The notes: a model not told the origin generated them from the sequence alone. Positions 51,001 through 62,915 are shown, counted from the first letter of the stretch. The stretch is DNA of 64,000 nucleotides from Linderina pennispora (GCF_002104995.1 NW_024468250.1:1302001-1366000), one strand, 5' to 3'. Numbers and translations: made by a program.

Positions 51001-52376
51001 CAATCTGCGATGCCCTTTAATTTGCCTGGATCCATTTTGATGCGATTGTGCCCCACAATATGTCCCAGAAACTCCACGCTATCCATGAAGAACTCGCATT
51101 TGCTGGGTTTGCAGTACAGCTTTTCCTGGCATAGCGTCTGTAGAACTGCGTCGACGTGCTGCTGATGTGACACCCTGTCCCTGCTGAATATCAGAATATC
51201 ATCGAGGTAGGCCAAACAATATGCATGGTGTCCTGCTAGCGCTTCTCGTATTGCTCGCTGGAAGGTGGGTGGTGCATTGCAGAGTCCAAATGGTAACACA
51301 CGGTACTGGTATGTACCATTGTGTGTTCTAAACGCTGTCTTGGGTTCATCACCTGGCCTTATCCTTATCTGGTGATATGCCGCATGCAAGTCCAGTTTGC
51401 TAAACACATTGGCGCCACGCAATTTGTCTAGCAACTCATCGATACGCGGGATCATAAATGCATCCTTCTTGGTGACCTGGTTTAGCCGCCGATAGTCTAT
51501 GCACATCCGCATGGTACCATCTTTCTTTTTCACAAACAGTACCGGGGCACCCCATGGTGATAATGATGGCTCGATGTAGCCTCGGTCCAGCAGTTCTGCC
51601 AACTGTCGTTCGAGTTCAGCTAGTTCGCCAGCTGACATCCTATATGGCGTCTGTGCATATGGGCGTGCCTCTGGTTCCAGGTCTATCCTATGCTCTATGT
51701 GTCTCTGTGGGGGTAAGCCCTTTGGTGGCTCACACAGTATATCAGCGAACCTCTCCCTGATCTCCTTCGCTTCCTCCCCTCCGGCCACACCTCGTCTACC
51801 CTGCTCTGTCGTAACTGGTGTGATGATTGCGATCGTGACAGTATCAATGTCCTGGCTGCGTGTGTCAGAAGCTAATGTCGTGCAGAGCTCGTTGACTGAG
51901 ATCAAATCAATGCTCTTTTCTCGCTGTGTCCTCGGCGTGCGCTGTACTCCATGGGCTCGTACATGGGCCCCGTTGTCTGCGACGAACTCCAATGTCTTGT
52001 TGCTGCAGTGTACAGATGCCTTATGTGCTGCCATCCAATCGAATCCTAGCAGTATATCTTCACTGATTGGAACGACCATGCACTTGAGCAGCGTCTGTGC
52101 ATTGGTATCTCCCAATATAATCGGCATTGACACCATCCACTGTGCTCTATAGTGCTCACGTCCGTCGGCCAGGTGTATAATGACATCACGTTCCGTACGC
52201 GTCTGTTGTAGGCCTAGCTCCTTTGCTAGCCGTGGCGATACGCAGGTACCCTGTGATCCCGTGTCCACAAGAGCATGGTAGTTTCGCCCTTTTACTGTGC
52301 AGGCCAACAGCAATTGGTTTGAGGCAAGTCTTGAAGAGTGGAACGCAGCATTTATTGAAATCTTCATGCTGGCCAC
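48012..52376 (-). CDS. gypsy Pol: protease, reverse transcriptase, RNase H, dUTPase, integrase, chromodomain
   Basis: The 1,454-residue frame holds protease (LVDTGSQG, about 36-43), reverse transcriptase (KLDLHAAYHQI; YLDD at about 390), RNase H (ETDASHHAIG, about 538) and a Pro/Glu-rich linker. A complete dUTPase follows at about 810-950, with all five motifs: AGLDISS, RSSLAKRG, GGVIDPGYTGEV, GERVAQMI, RGEKGFGSSGT. Then come the integrase zinc part (HPGINRMYQQ, CDVCQ), the DDE core (SMDLI, SDRDPRF, PQTDGQTERANR) and a C-terminal chromodomain (about 1398-1447; YLVRWKGYTRDHDEWI). The frame continues open upstream of the ATG through the end of gag, so it is likely made as a Gag-Pol fusion by -1 frameshifting. 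The chromodomain probably directs insertion to heterochromatin. Confidence 0.95.
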   Translation of the reverse strand: MASMKISINAAFHSSRLASNQLLLACTVKGRNYHALVDTGSQGTCVSPRLAKELGLQQTRTERDVIIHLADGREHYRAQWMVSMPIILGDTNAQTLLKCMVVPISEDILLGFDWMAAHKASVHCSNKTLEFVADNGAHVRAHGVQRTPRTQREKSIDLISVNELCTTLASDTRSQDIDTVTIAIITPVTTEQGRRGVAGGEEAKEIRERFADILCEPPKGLPPQRHIEHRIDLEPEARPYAQTPYRMSAGELAELERQLAELLDRGYIEPSLSPWGAPVLFVKKKDGTMRMCIDYRRLNQVTKKDAFMIPRIDELLDKLRGANVFSKLDLHAAYHQIRIRPGDEPKTAFRTHNGTYQYRVLPFGLCNAPPTFQRAIREALAGHHAYCLAYLDDILIFSRDRVSHQQHVDAVLQTLCQEKLYCKPSKCEFFMDSVEFLGHIVGHNRIKMDPGKLKGIADWPQPRDETDVRRFLGSCNFYRRFINNYAHIARPLTDLLKNGVFRWSPEAQTAFKELKQALCSKPVLRPFDPILPRRLETDASHHAIGAVLHQHHEDGWHPVAYLSKRLSRADMKHAIYAKELLAIIQALRSWRHYLIDPGFEILTDQCALKHLRLQSRVNNQFARFLDELADFEFTVTYRQGKLNVVADTLSRPPGGVGASEPLTAYDGHLSQAPAINSSTDLQQPSDYYDKTEIPSQGTSRGGMVSSMTKSDKVARSQDEEPTHMETQPTHAPMLASPPPPPIWFEGSYQEQQEAHGESESDTESIPDVVRTALRAGEDSDEDQLMGSAIGGQAARDLDSLHIQQLGTGERNSVQIQLLHPRATLPSRAHQTDAGLDISSVRAVFIPPGTTELVPVGFAVTPPPGMYMQLISRSSLAKRGITVEGGVIDPGYTGEVSVILRNSSAEPYAVAVGERVAQMIAHMLPIVAVQAVDKLGQHDRGEKGFGSSGTSCHLNAVSTATTTVLAKPEDSYQGDKDLARIAEQLLAAENGTGMETQRSDTQLQKYKLQDGYLLRSNKRCVAKRSVRKLLLSEFHDTLAAIHPGINRMYQQLQASYYWPGMLADVTEYVASCDVCQRAKPEAKKHGLLQSLAVPARPWASISMDLITRLPISDGCDAILVVVDRLTKMVICIPTTMSATAEDVAWLLLTRVFCKHGVPDSIVSDRDPRFTSTVWKTMAQLLRSRLNMSTAHHPQTDGQTERANRTIETMLRTVVNRRQNDWKKHLPFVEWACNTFKNCSTRYAPFYANYGYTPRLLNGVQIEKATSSTTTSQRIQELQTISREIRDNIELANRESAEYYNEGRDKLPLQAGDRVYLLARLATPEYMAGTPAPLKDRYIGPYTVVEMVGPNAVRLELPPELRIHPVVSVALVRKYIESERFRRKDQRCPAAVSTIDGQGEHEIEGIIDHRDHRTKGRQYLVRWKGYTRDHDEWISADNLKHAQRTLRAYQRSVHPP

Positions 52377-52414
52377 TGCAGGTGCGGATCTGGTGCTTGC
52401 ATGGGCGGGTCCGC

Positions 52415-53380
52415 CTACTCTTTTCCCAAGGGGCTCCCTGAGAATGAGTCATCAGACTCGTTACCATTCTTCATATTGAGCTGGTTGACTCGTGCTGTGT
52501 TCTTGTTGCCTGTTGCACCCTTTTGGCGAGCTACATCACACTGGCGAAGTATGTGTCCCTCATGGCCACATGCGATGCACTTGCGTGCCTTCAGGCGTGC
52601 AGTGAACTCGTCATATGTCACCCAGCCTTTAACGCGGTCGAATAGCATACTTGAGCCTCCACGATATCCCATGGTTTTCTGTGAGCGGGTCTTCGCTGCG
52701 CGCACCTTCAAGTTGTCCACCTCCATAGGCTCACCATCCGTGGCTGAGCCTGTGATGCTCGACCTTGTAGTGTTGTGCGTGGTTGCAGAGTGGCGAGCAA
52801 ACTGTAGTTCTTGGAGTGCGGCCGCCTTCCTACTGATGAGAGACTTGTCCGAGCTCCGCATAACAGAGGTCCGCATTGCCAACGGTAAGCATAGGACATA
52901 CTGGTCAGCTAGTAGTGCATCGCTCTTAATCCCTGCTTGGCGCGCCAGTTGGTCGAAACGTGTGTTGAACTCGTTTGTCGACTCAGCACCTTCAGCAAGT
53001 GTCAGCTGCTGTAACTTGCTCAGCGCAATCACTGAATCTCCAGATGCTGCCTCCCGAGAGTCGAGGAAATCATACAGGTCGGAGAAGGAGTCCTGTAGCT
53101 TCATCGTTTCATTTACGACGCCCGTATTGTGACTATCCTGGTATGACGCCCAGGCATCCCGTAGCTCCGGTGAAATCGTTGCACTGGCTAACTTGAACCG
53201 GTCTCTCTCATCCGTTACGCAAAGTCCCTCGAACATATCCATCATGTCACGCTTCCAGCGTGTCAGGGACATTGATACCTTAGTTCCGGTGAACTTCCCA
53301 TTTGCTTGTGCCCAGTTGACCGCCGTATTGAAGGCCCGGGAGAAGTCGGCTGTAGATAGCTTCATCATGGCTATTACCAA
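52415..53380 (-). CDS. gypsy Gag with CCHC zinc knuckle
   Basis: A 321-residue capsid/nucleocapsid protein. The capsid-like part is helical (FEGLCVTDERDRFKLA, TNEFNTRFDQLARQAG). A single zinc knuckle, CIACGHEGHILRQC, lies near residue 275. The stop (52415-52417) is 38 nt before the Pol ATG. Translation may begin at Met1 (53380) or Met6. Confidence 0.9.
   Translation of the reverse strand: MVIAMMKLSTADFSRAFNTAVNWAQANGKFTGTKVSMSLTRWKRDMMDMFEGLCVTDERDRFKLASATISPELRDAWASYQDSHNTGVVNETMKLQDSFSDLYDFLDSREAASGDSVIALSKLQQLTLAEGAESTNEFNTRFDQLARQAGIKSDALLADQYVLCLPLAMRTSVMRSSDKSLISRKAAALQELQFARHSATTHNTTRSSITGSATDGEPMEVDNLKVRAAKTRSQKTMGYRGGSSMLFDRVKGWVTYDEFTARLKARKCIACGHEGHILRQCDVARQKGATGNKNTARVNQLNMKNGNESDDSFSGSPLGKE
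52421..52427 (-). promoter_or_regulatory. candidate -1 ribosomal frameshift site
   Basis: GGGAAAA in the gag frame as G GGA AAA fits the X XXY YYZ slippery heptamer. It lies 3 nt before the gag stop, and the -1 frame is open into Pol. Downstream structure was not assessed. Confidence 0.65.
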
Positions 53381-53411
53381 TCAACGCCGATTGGAGTAAC
53401 GTGCAAAGTTA

Positions 53412-53424
53412 GGTGATGCTACCA
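53412..53424 (-). promoter_or_regulatory. primer-binding site, probably initiator tRNA-Met
   Basis: TGGTAGCATCACC on the minus strand, 2 nt after the 5' LTR. The first 8 nt complement the 3' end of eukaryotic initiator tRNA-Met (TGCTACCA). Confidence 0.55.
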
Positions 53425-53426
53425 GG

Positions 53427-53589
53427 TGTTGTGATACTGGTAACTTAACGTGGTATATAACTAGTGACAGTAAAGAAACTAAGGAGGGCTGCTGACGCGC
53501 TGGCGTGTACTGAACTATATAGTGGGGCCACTATACTCTTGCGTATGCACTGTGGCGTGGATCTAAGGATCAGGATCAGTTATGCAACA
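53427..53589 (-). repeat. 5' LTR
   Basis: 163 bp, one base different from the other LTR. Read on the minus strand it runs TGTTGCATAAC...TATCACAACA. Confidence 0.95.
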
Positions 53590-53594
53590 TTAGG
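53590..53594. repeat. target-site duplication, right
   Basis: TTAGG directly outside the right LTR. Confidence 0.9.
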
Positions 53595-55518
53595 TCTCAT
53601 GAGAGAAAGGGAAAACAGGGGGAAGAACCCCTATCCTGAATTATAAAAAGTTGGCCAGATTTTGTATGCTCCAAAACCTTTTCTTTTCGTCTTTCCAATA
53701 AAATCCCACTACACATAATATCTACTATGATTCACGCATTCAAACAGCTCTATTCTCATGTTACTTGTCTATGGTTAAGCCGCGTAAACTCGCTCACTAT
53801 TTTCTGGACAGGTAAATACTCAATCATTACTTTTCACTTCATGTTCCATACAAACCGTTTTTATTGCCAATCTCCGCTAGCACACCTTTGCCGAAATAAA
53901 AACTGTATTTCTTGATGCATTTGCAATTCGCAACATCGCTGTACTCTTGCACACCACGTTTTCGACCTGTCCTTGCAGGTCTCTAGTCGCTGTTCAATCT
54001 CTCCTCCATCTTGCCTTTGTCTTCTTTCTGACTCTCATATGTTTGTTTTAGTCTTTGCGTGGTGTCAGTATGAACCCTGCTTTTCATAGTTGTACACTCC
54101 CCCATGAGAGTCTTGCCATATGATATCCGGTAATGGGTGATGGAGGACTGCCACCAGCAGCGGCTCGAGAAGGTGGCGATGGTTGGGATTCCATCAGGCC
54201 CGGTCCAAGATTGTACTGTGCGGTACCGGGGAACTGGCGAAGTGCAGGAGCTGTATGACTTTGGCAAGTCTGGTCAGTCTTTCACTTTCGCTGTACTGAA
54301 CATTCTAGCGACTTGGCACTGCATTTGTATTACTGATGAAGAGCCAGGGACTGAGAGGCATTGGAGACTAGAGATCTGCAAGCGGTATTGTTGCTACCTT
54401 TTCAACTCCAGGTATGTATAAACATTTCAAGAACTCATTCAAGACAAAAGATGGTTTCTGGCAGCGCTACACTGTGTACGGATCAGAGAAGCATCGGGGT
54501 TCAGCACGTCAATAGCTGCGGCTGGTGTTGCTCAATACTTTGCATTCAAATATACTACATAATCTTCGATGTACATGGCAGAAGTCGGGGTGCTGGTTTT
54601 CCAGGTAGTCTATCTCGCCTTGAGATGTCCCCAAGAAATTAAACAGTCTGGCTTCTTTCTACTTGTTTTTGATAAACAGGATAGATGGGCTATGTAAGTG
54701 AATATCACCACTAGATATGTGACAAGCATGTCCATTCTGTGACCAAAAAGATAGCGTGACTGGTCCTTGTTGTGGAGGATGTACGGTGTGCAGAGTACAC
54801 CTAGTCCACCAGGCACTACCTCGATACCAGCTGGGATGACAGCACGTGTTGGGCCATCAGCGTTGCTCATCAGCCATCCAACATCAATACAAAGAATTCT
54901 GAACAAACCCTATGCCAGCATACAGAGGGTGATAACCCGCGCAACGTAGACAGCTGTTGGCCCCAGAGTACTGGCATGCTCGGATTCCACCACGGCTTAA
55001 GCCAGACACTTACATATGGAATTCTCCAGCAATGAAAGCCACATTTGGCTTCAAAGATAGGCACCTTTCTGAACTCTGTTGTTTTACGGCAGACAAACGG
55101 CACATTCGCCATTGCCTGGCATGCAAGTGGAACTCACTTCACTTTATCCTAGCTACTTTTTACTGCATGAAGCAAGACTGCATAGAGGAAGGTCACTCGA
55201 AAGATAGGACGTTTGGTAGCCTTGTGTTCTGGCCACTACCCGCAGACGCACACCCCGGAGACCAGGCGTGGAGCTAGAATGTGTAAGCAGTGTAGAACAT
55301 GGCCACGGAACTTGGATCTTATATACAACATCCAAATGGACCAGTTGCAATGTTTTTGCTCAATGGGATTTGAAGTATTTGGAAACTGAGAGTTGTGCAT
55401 ATTCAAGCCGGTACCTGGCAAGTAAGAATCCCCATATTTGCCACACCCCAATCAGATTGCAAATCAAGAGGAAAACCGCACGCATGCAGCAATGCACATA
55501 CACCCTTGCTTTTATACC
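53595..55518. other. interval without a recognised gene, right edge of the accessory region
   Basis: Short frames such as 54137-54421 (+) and 54610-54906 (-) are open, but none carries a motif I recognise. They may be degraded genes. The base composition shifts back to G+C-rich near the right end. Confidence 0.45.
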
Positions 55519-56304
55519 ATGTCAACCATCGAGCAGAAGATCCTGAATGGCGAGTTCCGGAACATGGGTGACGAAGATGTGTCTGAGCGGGTGCGGGCCA
55601 TCGCTAATGAAGACTCCACTCCCAGCGATACCGAAGACACCTCCCCAGATCTACCGCAACAGCAGCTCGCTACGCACAACGGCCCACAGACAGGCGTCAA
55701 GGGAATAATCGCCGACTACTGGCACCAGCGTCAGACCGAGAACGCGCGCCGTGCTGCCGATACAGCCGCTGCACAGTCCGAATTCTCGGCTCTTATATCG
55801 CAGCGCAGCATCCAGGCATCGACAAAGACTATTTGGACCAAGGACGACGAGTCAGATACCGATAGCATTGACGCGCTGCTAGCTGATGATGACGATGCGC
55901 AGTTTTTCGATGACTACAAGCAGAAACGGATGGATGAGATCACGCAAAAGGCAGCAAAGGCTGGGCTCGGATATTTGCGCGATGCGACGCCCGACGAGTA
56001 TGTGGAGACTGTCGAGAGGCACAAAGATGTGGTTGTGGTGCTTGGCAACGAGAATGTCGAGGTATCGGCGCGATTCGAGCGCTTTATCCGCGGAGAGTGC
56101 GGGAAATACCCGCACGTCGTGTTTCTGAATGTGCAGGCTGGCCTGTGCGGGTTCGAGGATCCAGAGGTGCTGCCGATTGTGCTGGTGTACCGGAACGGCG
56201 ATTTGAAACACAACCTCGTGCATGTCGTCGACCAACTCAAGGGCGGCGCGGGGTTTGAGCCAGAAGATGTCAGGCGGCTGCTGGAACGCGTGCTGGAGAA
56301 GTGA
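55519..56304 (+). CDS. phosducin-like protein (PhLP1 type)
   Basis: PhLP proteins help the CCT chaperonin fold G-protein beta subunits. Visible are TGVKGIIADYWHQRQTEN (the conserved G-P/V-K-G-V/I-I-x-D-W/Y), an acidic stretch, FFDDYKQKRMDEI, and a C-terminal thioredoxin-like fold with VVVVLGNENVEVSARFERF, LPIVLVYRNGDLKHNLVHV and DVRRLLERVLEK. Start MSTIEQKILNGEF at 55519 fits the family; the frame opens 27 codons earlier at 55438. The 261-residue length fits. It converges on GAPDH with 540 bp between. Confidence 0.85.
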   Translation: MSTIEQKILNGEFRNMGDEDVSERVRAIANEDSTPSDTEDTSPDLPQQQLATHNGPQTGVKGIIADYWHQRQTENARRAADTAAAQSEFSALISQRSIQASTKTIWTKDDESDTDSIDALLADDDDAQFFDDYKQKRMDEITQKAAKAGLGYLRDATPDEYVETVERHKDVVVVLGNENVEVSARFERFIRGECGKYPHVVFLNVQAGLCGFEDPEVLPIVLVYRNGDLKHNLVHVVDQLKGGAGFEPEDVRRLLERVLEK

Positions 56305-56846
56305 CATCGGAGAGAAGCGGGAGAATTGGCGCCGGTCGGCATGCCCCGGGTATGCCACCCCCTCCTCCCCCTGTTGGATCTTTCACACGCCTAGCACATG
56401 CCGCATAGGGTACGGAAAATAAATTGTGACTGTGGAATTGGCATGCCGCAGATCCAAAACGGTACGAATAATTCCGACGGCGCGGGGGTGTGCTCAGGCC
56501 ACAACAGCGCTGAGGCGAGAGTTCCTTTATCTGCGGTGATATACGCTTCATTTTTTTAGCGCTGGCACCGAGTAAAAAAGCTAGTGGTGAGGTGACGCTG
56601 GCACGTCTTGCGCCGATAGGCCGGGCAGACTGCCCCTATACTGCACGAAGGCTGCACGAATCTGGGCTCAGACGATCCGCAACTTCGCTTTTTCAGATCA
56701 GGGTTTGCGACTTTTGGTCCTGCTTTTGGAACCCAGATAACACGCAGAAGGTTTTATGTGACAACTGTTATTGGGTAGTAGTGTTTAGACAAGAGAATGA
56801 GGAAACAGAAAGTAGTTGCTAGAAAGGAGCCATAGAAATAAACAGC
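56305..56846. other. 3' intergenic region between PhLP and GAPDH
   Basis: No gene recognised; between two convergent stops. Confidence 0.5.
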
Positions 56847-59390
<2,544 letters not shown>

Positions 59391-60680
59391 ATGGCTGCCG
59401 ATTCGTTGCCAAACCAAAACACCGCGTCAGACACAGTACTGGCCAAGGTCGACGAGCGGTACCAGCTAACACAGCTCAAAGAGAGGCTTGCAGAGGCGCT
59501 GGGTGACGATGGGCCTTCGTACTGGAACGCTCTGCGCGACTTTGTGCAGGGCAAGCTGAACCGGCAAGAGTTTGACTTTTACGCGTACATGTATCTTCCC
59601 GGCAACAAGTCGGCACTGCACAACCAGTTTATTCTAGCAACCATCCACAATGCGCAGAGCGGCCAGGCACCGCCAGACGGAGAGCCTGACAAGGGGTTTG
59701 AGCGGCGCAAGCGCGGGCATGGCGAGATGCAGGACGACGAAAAGGGGCACAGGCATGGGAAGCGTAGTATCAAGGCAATGCTGGAGGATCCCAAGTGGCG
59801 GTATGTCAAGGAGCTGGTCAAGTCGATGAACAAGGGCGAGCGGCGGGCGATTAAGCTGCTGCTGAGGAAGCCAGACATCACGCCTGAGAAGGCACAGGAG
59901 GCGATTCGGGCAATGAAGCCTGTGGTGCTGCCGATGCCGGCGTCACAGCTGCCGCAGTCATACGCGATGGATATCGCCAAAGGCATCACCGCACCGTTGG
60001 TATACGACACCAAGGCAACCCCGGATGCAGAGTCGCTGAACTACCGCATGGTTGCGATTGCGCTGGAGCAGGGGCTGGCGGGCGGCGTCACGAGGGAGTC
60101 GGGTGAGCTATTGCTCTACGCGCTTGACTGCCATCTAAAGAACATTGTGTCAAACATGATATACAAGATCCGGTCAAACCGCGCCCTGGGCATTCCTGTC
60201 AGCAGCGTGGCACCGGACGAGACGCCAGAGGGCAGCCAGCTCACAAACGGCAGATCACCAGCTGCACATCCAACGACCGGTGGTCTGCGGCTGCGCGACC
60301 GGCTGTATCACAGCAAGACCACACTGCGGCTCTCGGACCTTGTTTTTTCGTTGGAAATCAGCCCGAATGCGACAGTGGAGCCGCCGCTGTGCCTGGAGCG
60401 GTGTGGCAATCTGCTTGCCAACCAGGAGTCAGCAGAGCGCAATGACGAGGGCGGCGAAGACGCGGTTACCGATGTGTTTGCGTCAGGCTCAGCATCGGGC
60501 GTCGCCGATGGTGCTGGCACAGCAACAGCGGTGGATCGGTTCAGCGGGATGGTGATGGATGAGGATGACCAGAAGCACCGCCGCAAGATCCGTCGGCTGC
60601 GGGCTCGCTATGAACGCTGGTTCGGCCCGTATGTATCGGTTGAGTACAGCGGCAACAGCAAGCAGTCCAAGGACGCCTGA
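59391..60680 (+). CDS. HFI1: SAGA complex subunit Ada1/Hfi1 (SAGA-Tad1 family)
   Basis: Ada1 is a histone-fold structural subunit of the SAGA coactivator. The N-terminal SAGA-Tad1 block reads LTQLKERLAEALGDDGPSYW, then FVQGKLNRQEFDFYAYMYL and HNQFILATIHNAQSG. A later part, LNYRMVAIALEQGLAGGVTR with LLLYALDCHLKNIVSNMIYK, matches the histone-fold region. The C-terminus is Asp/Lys-rich and ends in basic RRLRARYERWFGP. The frame is intact at 429 residues. It converges with the RNA-binding protein gene, 106 bp between stops. Confidence 0.85.
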   Translation: MAADSLPNQNTASDTVLAKVDERYQLTQLKERLAEALGDDGPSYWNALRDFVQGKLNRQEFDFYAYMYLPGNKSALHNQFILATIHNAQSGQAPPDGEPDKGFERRKRGHGEMQDDEKGHRHGKRSIKAMLEDPKWRYVKELVKSMNKGERRAIKLLLRKPDITPEKAQEAIRAMKPVVLPMPASQLPQSYAMDIAKGITAPLVYDTKATPDAESLNYRMVAIALEQGLAGGVTRESGELLLYALDCHLKNIVSNMIYKIRSNRALGIPVSSVAPDETPEGSQLTNGRSPAAHPTTGGLRLRDRLYHSKTTLRLSDLVFSLEISPNATVEPPLCLERCGNLLANQESAERNDEGGEDAVTDVFASGSASGVADGAGTATAVDRFSGMVMDEDDQKHRRKIRRLRARYERWFGPYVSVEYSGNSKQSKDA

Positions 60681-60786
60681 CCACTCTTATTTCTAGCACA
60701 TGCAACCCTGTATTTGTCTCAATAAATGAAGGATTCAATTTCCAAAGTCAAAAGAGCGGCGCAAGCGCCAAAAGAAAGCTACACGA

Positions 60787-62915
60787 TTAATATGGCTTGT
60801 ATCCATGGCCACGCGACGAGCCGCCGCCGGACCCACGCACCGGGCCTTCGCGGTCGCGGTTGCGGCTACGGTCGCCATCCCGGTCGCGGTCTCGGTCGTG
60901 CTTGGAGGACCGCGAGCCACGGCTATCGCCACCCGACCGGCCGCCGCGGTCGCTACGTCCACGGTCGTTGCGGTCTGAGCGGTCCCCACGGTCCCTGCTT
61001 GACCTGCGCTCGCCATGGCGGCGCGACGACGACCTGTGGTCGCGGTCCCTGCCGCGGTCCCTGCCACGGTCCGACTCTCTGTCTCTTCCACGGTCTCTGC
61101 CGCGGTCGTTGCGGGCTCCACGGTCTCCACGGCTCTTGCCCTCTTGCTTGGAGTCGTATTGGGTGGAATCCTGGTACCCCGACTGGCCGTTGTTGCTGGT
61201 GTTATTGCCGGCTGCTGCATCGGTCTGTCCATCGGCTTGTCCATCCGCGTTGTAGAACCCACCCATCTGCGCATAGTAGTTCATCATAGCTGCCTGGTCG
61301 GCGGGGTTGCCTCCATCGCCGCCGTCGTAGTACCCTGCCATGTTGCCGTAGTATCCAGGATACCCCATGGCTGCGTAATCGACAGCACCAGAGCCATTCG
61401 GGGATCCAGCTGCTGCTGCCTGCTGCTGCGGCTGGTGCTGCGGCGACATCGGCTGCTGGCCATTGGCACCCGGCATCATATTGTATCCGGGCATACCCAT
61501 CATGTTGTAGCCAGGCATGCCCATCATATTGTATCCCATCATGTTGTATCCCATCATGTTGTATCCGCCCTGCGCCATGCCAGGCATCGGGTTGCGCTTC
61601 TTGTGCACTGCAGGCTTGACATCAACACGCTTGCCGTGGATCATGATCCCACCGACCGAGTTGCCGACCTTGACGGCCTCCAGTGCCGAGCTCTCGCTCT
61701 CAAACTGCAGAAAGCCGTAGCCGCGCGATCTTCCCGTCTCTCGGTCAATCATCAGCTTGGTCTCGGTAATGGTGCCGTACACAGAGAAGGCTGAGTTCAG
61801 ATCGGCGTCTGTAGCCGACGGCGGGAGTCCACCGACAAAGATCTTCTCGCCCTTCATTTCGCCAATGGGGTCCGCAAACGTGTCGTTGTTGCCGCCCAAA
61901 CTGCCGCCGTGCGTATGTGCTTGGTGTGCCCCCGGCTGCTGCTCGCGCGGGATCGCGTGCTTTGGATCGATCTGCTTGCCATCAAGCCGGTGCGACGGCT
62001 CTTGCAAGACTGCATCGACGCTGGCAACGTCAACAAAAGTCACGAAGCCGAATCCGCGCGGCCGCCCGGTGACTTGATCGCGCATGATCGAGCAGTCCAT
62101 GATGGGCCCGAATTTTGCTAAAGTACTCGCGCAGCCGGTTCTCGTCGGTCTCCCAGCTCAGGCCACCGACAAACAGCTTGCTAGCGAAGGGGGTGGTCGC
62201 CAGAATCATATTGAGGTTAAAAAGTTTGCGGAATTTGTTGAGAAAAGAGATATAAAATATAGCGACCCAAAAATCGACAGAAAACCACAGCGCAGGCATG
62301 TACAAGAATGTAGGTATGCACGGGACTGGCTCCATGTGCTGGGAACATGAGAAATTGTAGTTTTGTGTTGTCTTTGCAAAAAAGAAAAGGAAAAGTTACC
62401 GAAAACAAAACATATTACATGGAAGACAGTACATATACAGAGGACATCATACACATGCATGCGGAGGAAGGGTGTGGAGAGGAGTGCTTGTTTAGCAGAC
62501 ACCCCCTACACCGCTTTCCGTGCCATGCACAAAAGAGTTATGACACAAAAAGAAAATTTACATGTCTAGGAAGAATCGGGGTTGCGTGTATCATTTGTAT
62601 GTGGTTCATATGCGAAAGCGTGGTGTTGACTTACCCAGCGTCCTTGTTGTCGTTTGTTGTGTAACTGGTATCGTTGCTAGGATTGCCCATGGCGCCGCCC
62701 ATGGCAGTGCTAGGCATCTCCGAGGGCTGTTGCTGATATTGCTGCGGCTGCTGCTGTTGCGGCAGCGACTGCGACTGCACATCCGGCTCGGGCATCTGCA
62801 GCGCCTGGCTGTCGTTATACAGCCACTGGCTCTCTGTCTGGTACTGGTCGTACGCGTAGCCGTTCGCATCGTCATTGTAAATGGCGTCGTCCGCCGCCTT
62901 GCTAGTGTCAGCCAT
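60787..62915 (-). CDS. Hrp1/Nab4-like tandem-RRM RNA-binding protein with RD/RS tail
   Basis: Such proteins act in mRNA 3'-end formation and export. Exon 1 (62635-62915) encodes MADTSKAADD and a Gln-rich stretch. A 454-nt intron (62181-62634; GTAAGT donor, CGCTAG acceptor) joins GCT GG to C AAG, giving AGKLFVGGLSWET. RRM1 has KLFVGGLS and RGFGFVTF, RRM2 KIFVGGLP and RGYGFLQF. Then come Tyr-Asn-Met-Met-Gly repeats and a tail of Arg-Asp, Arg-Ser and Arg-Gly dipeptides ending HGYKPY. Within RRM1 the frame jumps near 62115 at an AAAA run (FSK to FGPIMDCSIM), probably one extra A. An ATG inside the intron (62208) could start a shorter form. Musashi/DAZAP-like proteins are the alternative. Confidence 0.88.
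62181..62634 (-). other. intron in the Hrp1-like gene
   Basis: 454 nt, GTAAGT donor, pyrimidine-rich CCCCCTTCGCTAG acceptor, phase 2. Its 3' part resembles a 5' leader (CTCTTTTCTCAAC) followed by an in-frame ATG. Confidence 0.75.

Larger units (their letters stand above)
47828..53589 (-). mobile_element. Ty3/gypsy chromovirus retrotransposon with dUTPase domain
   Basis: A complete 5,762-bp element: 163-bp LTRs that differ at one base, TTAGG target duplication, primer-binding site, gag, pol in the -1 frame, polypurine tract. All coding regions are open, so it looks recent and possibly active. Confidence 0.95.

Noticed and set aside
54137-54906. Frames on both strands right of the gypsy element
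   Set aside because: No recognisable domain; cannot distinguish a decayed gene from chance.
60726-61794. Arg/Gly/His-rich plus-strand frames opposite the Hrp1-like gene
   Set aside because: Complement of the RD/RS repeats; not an independent gene.
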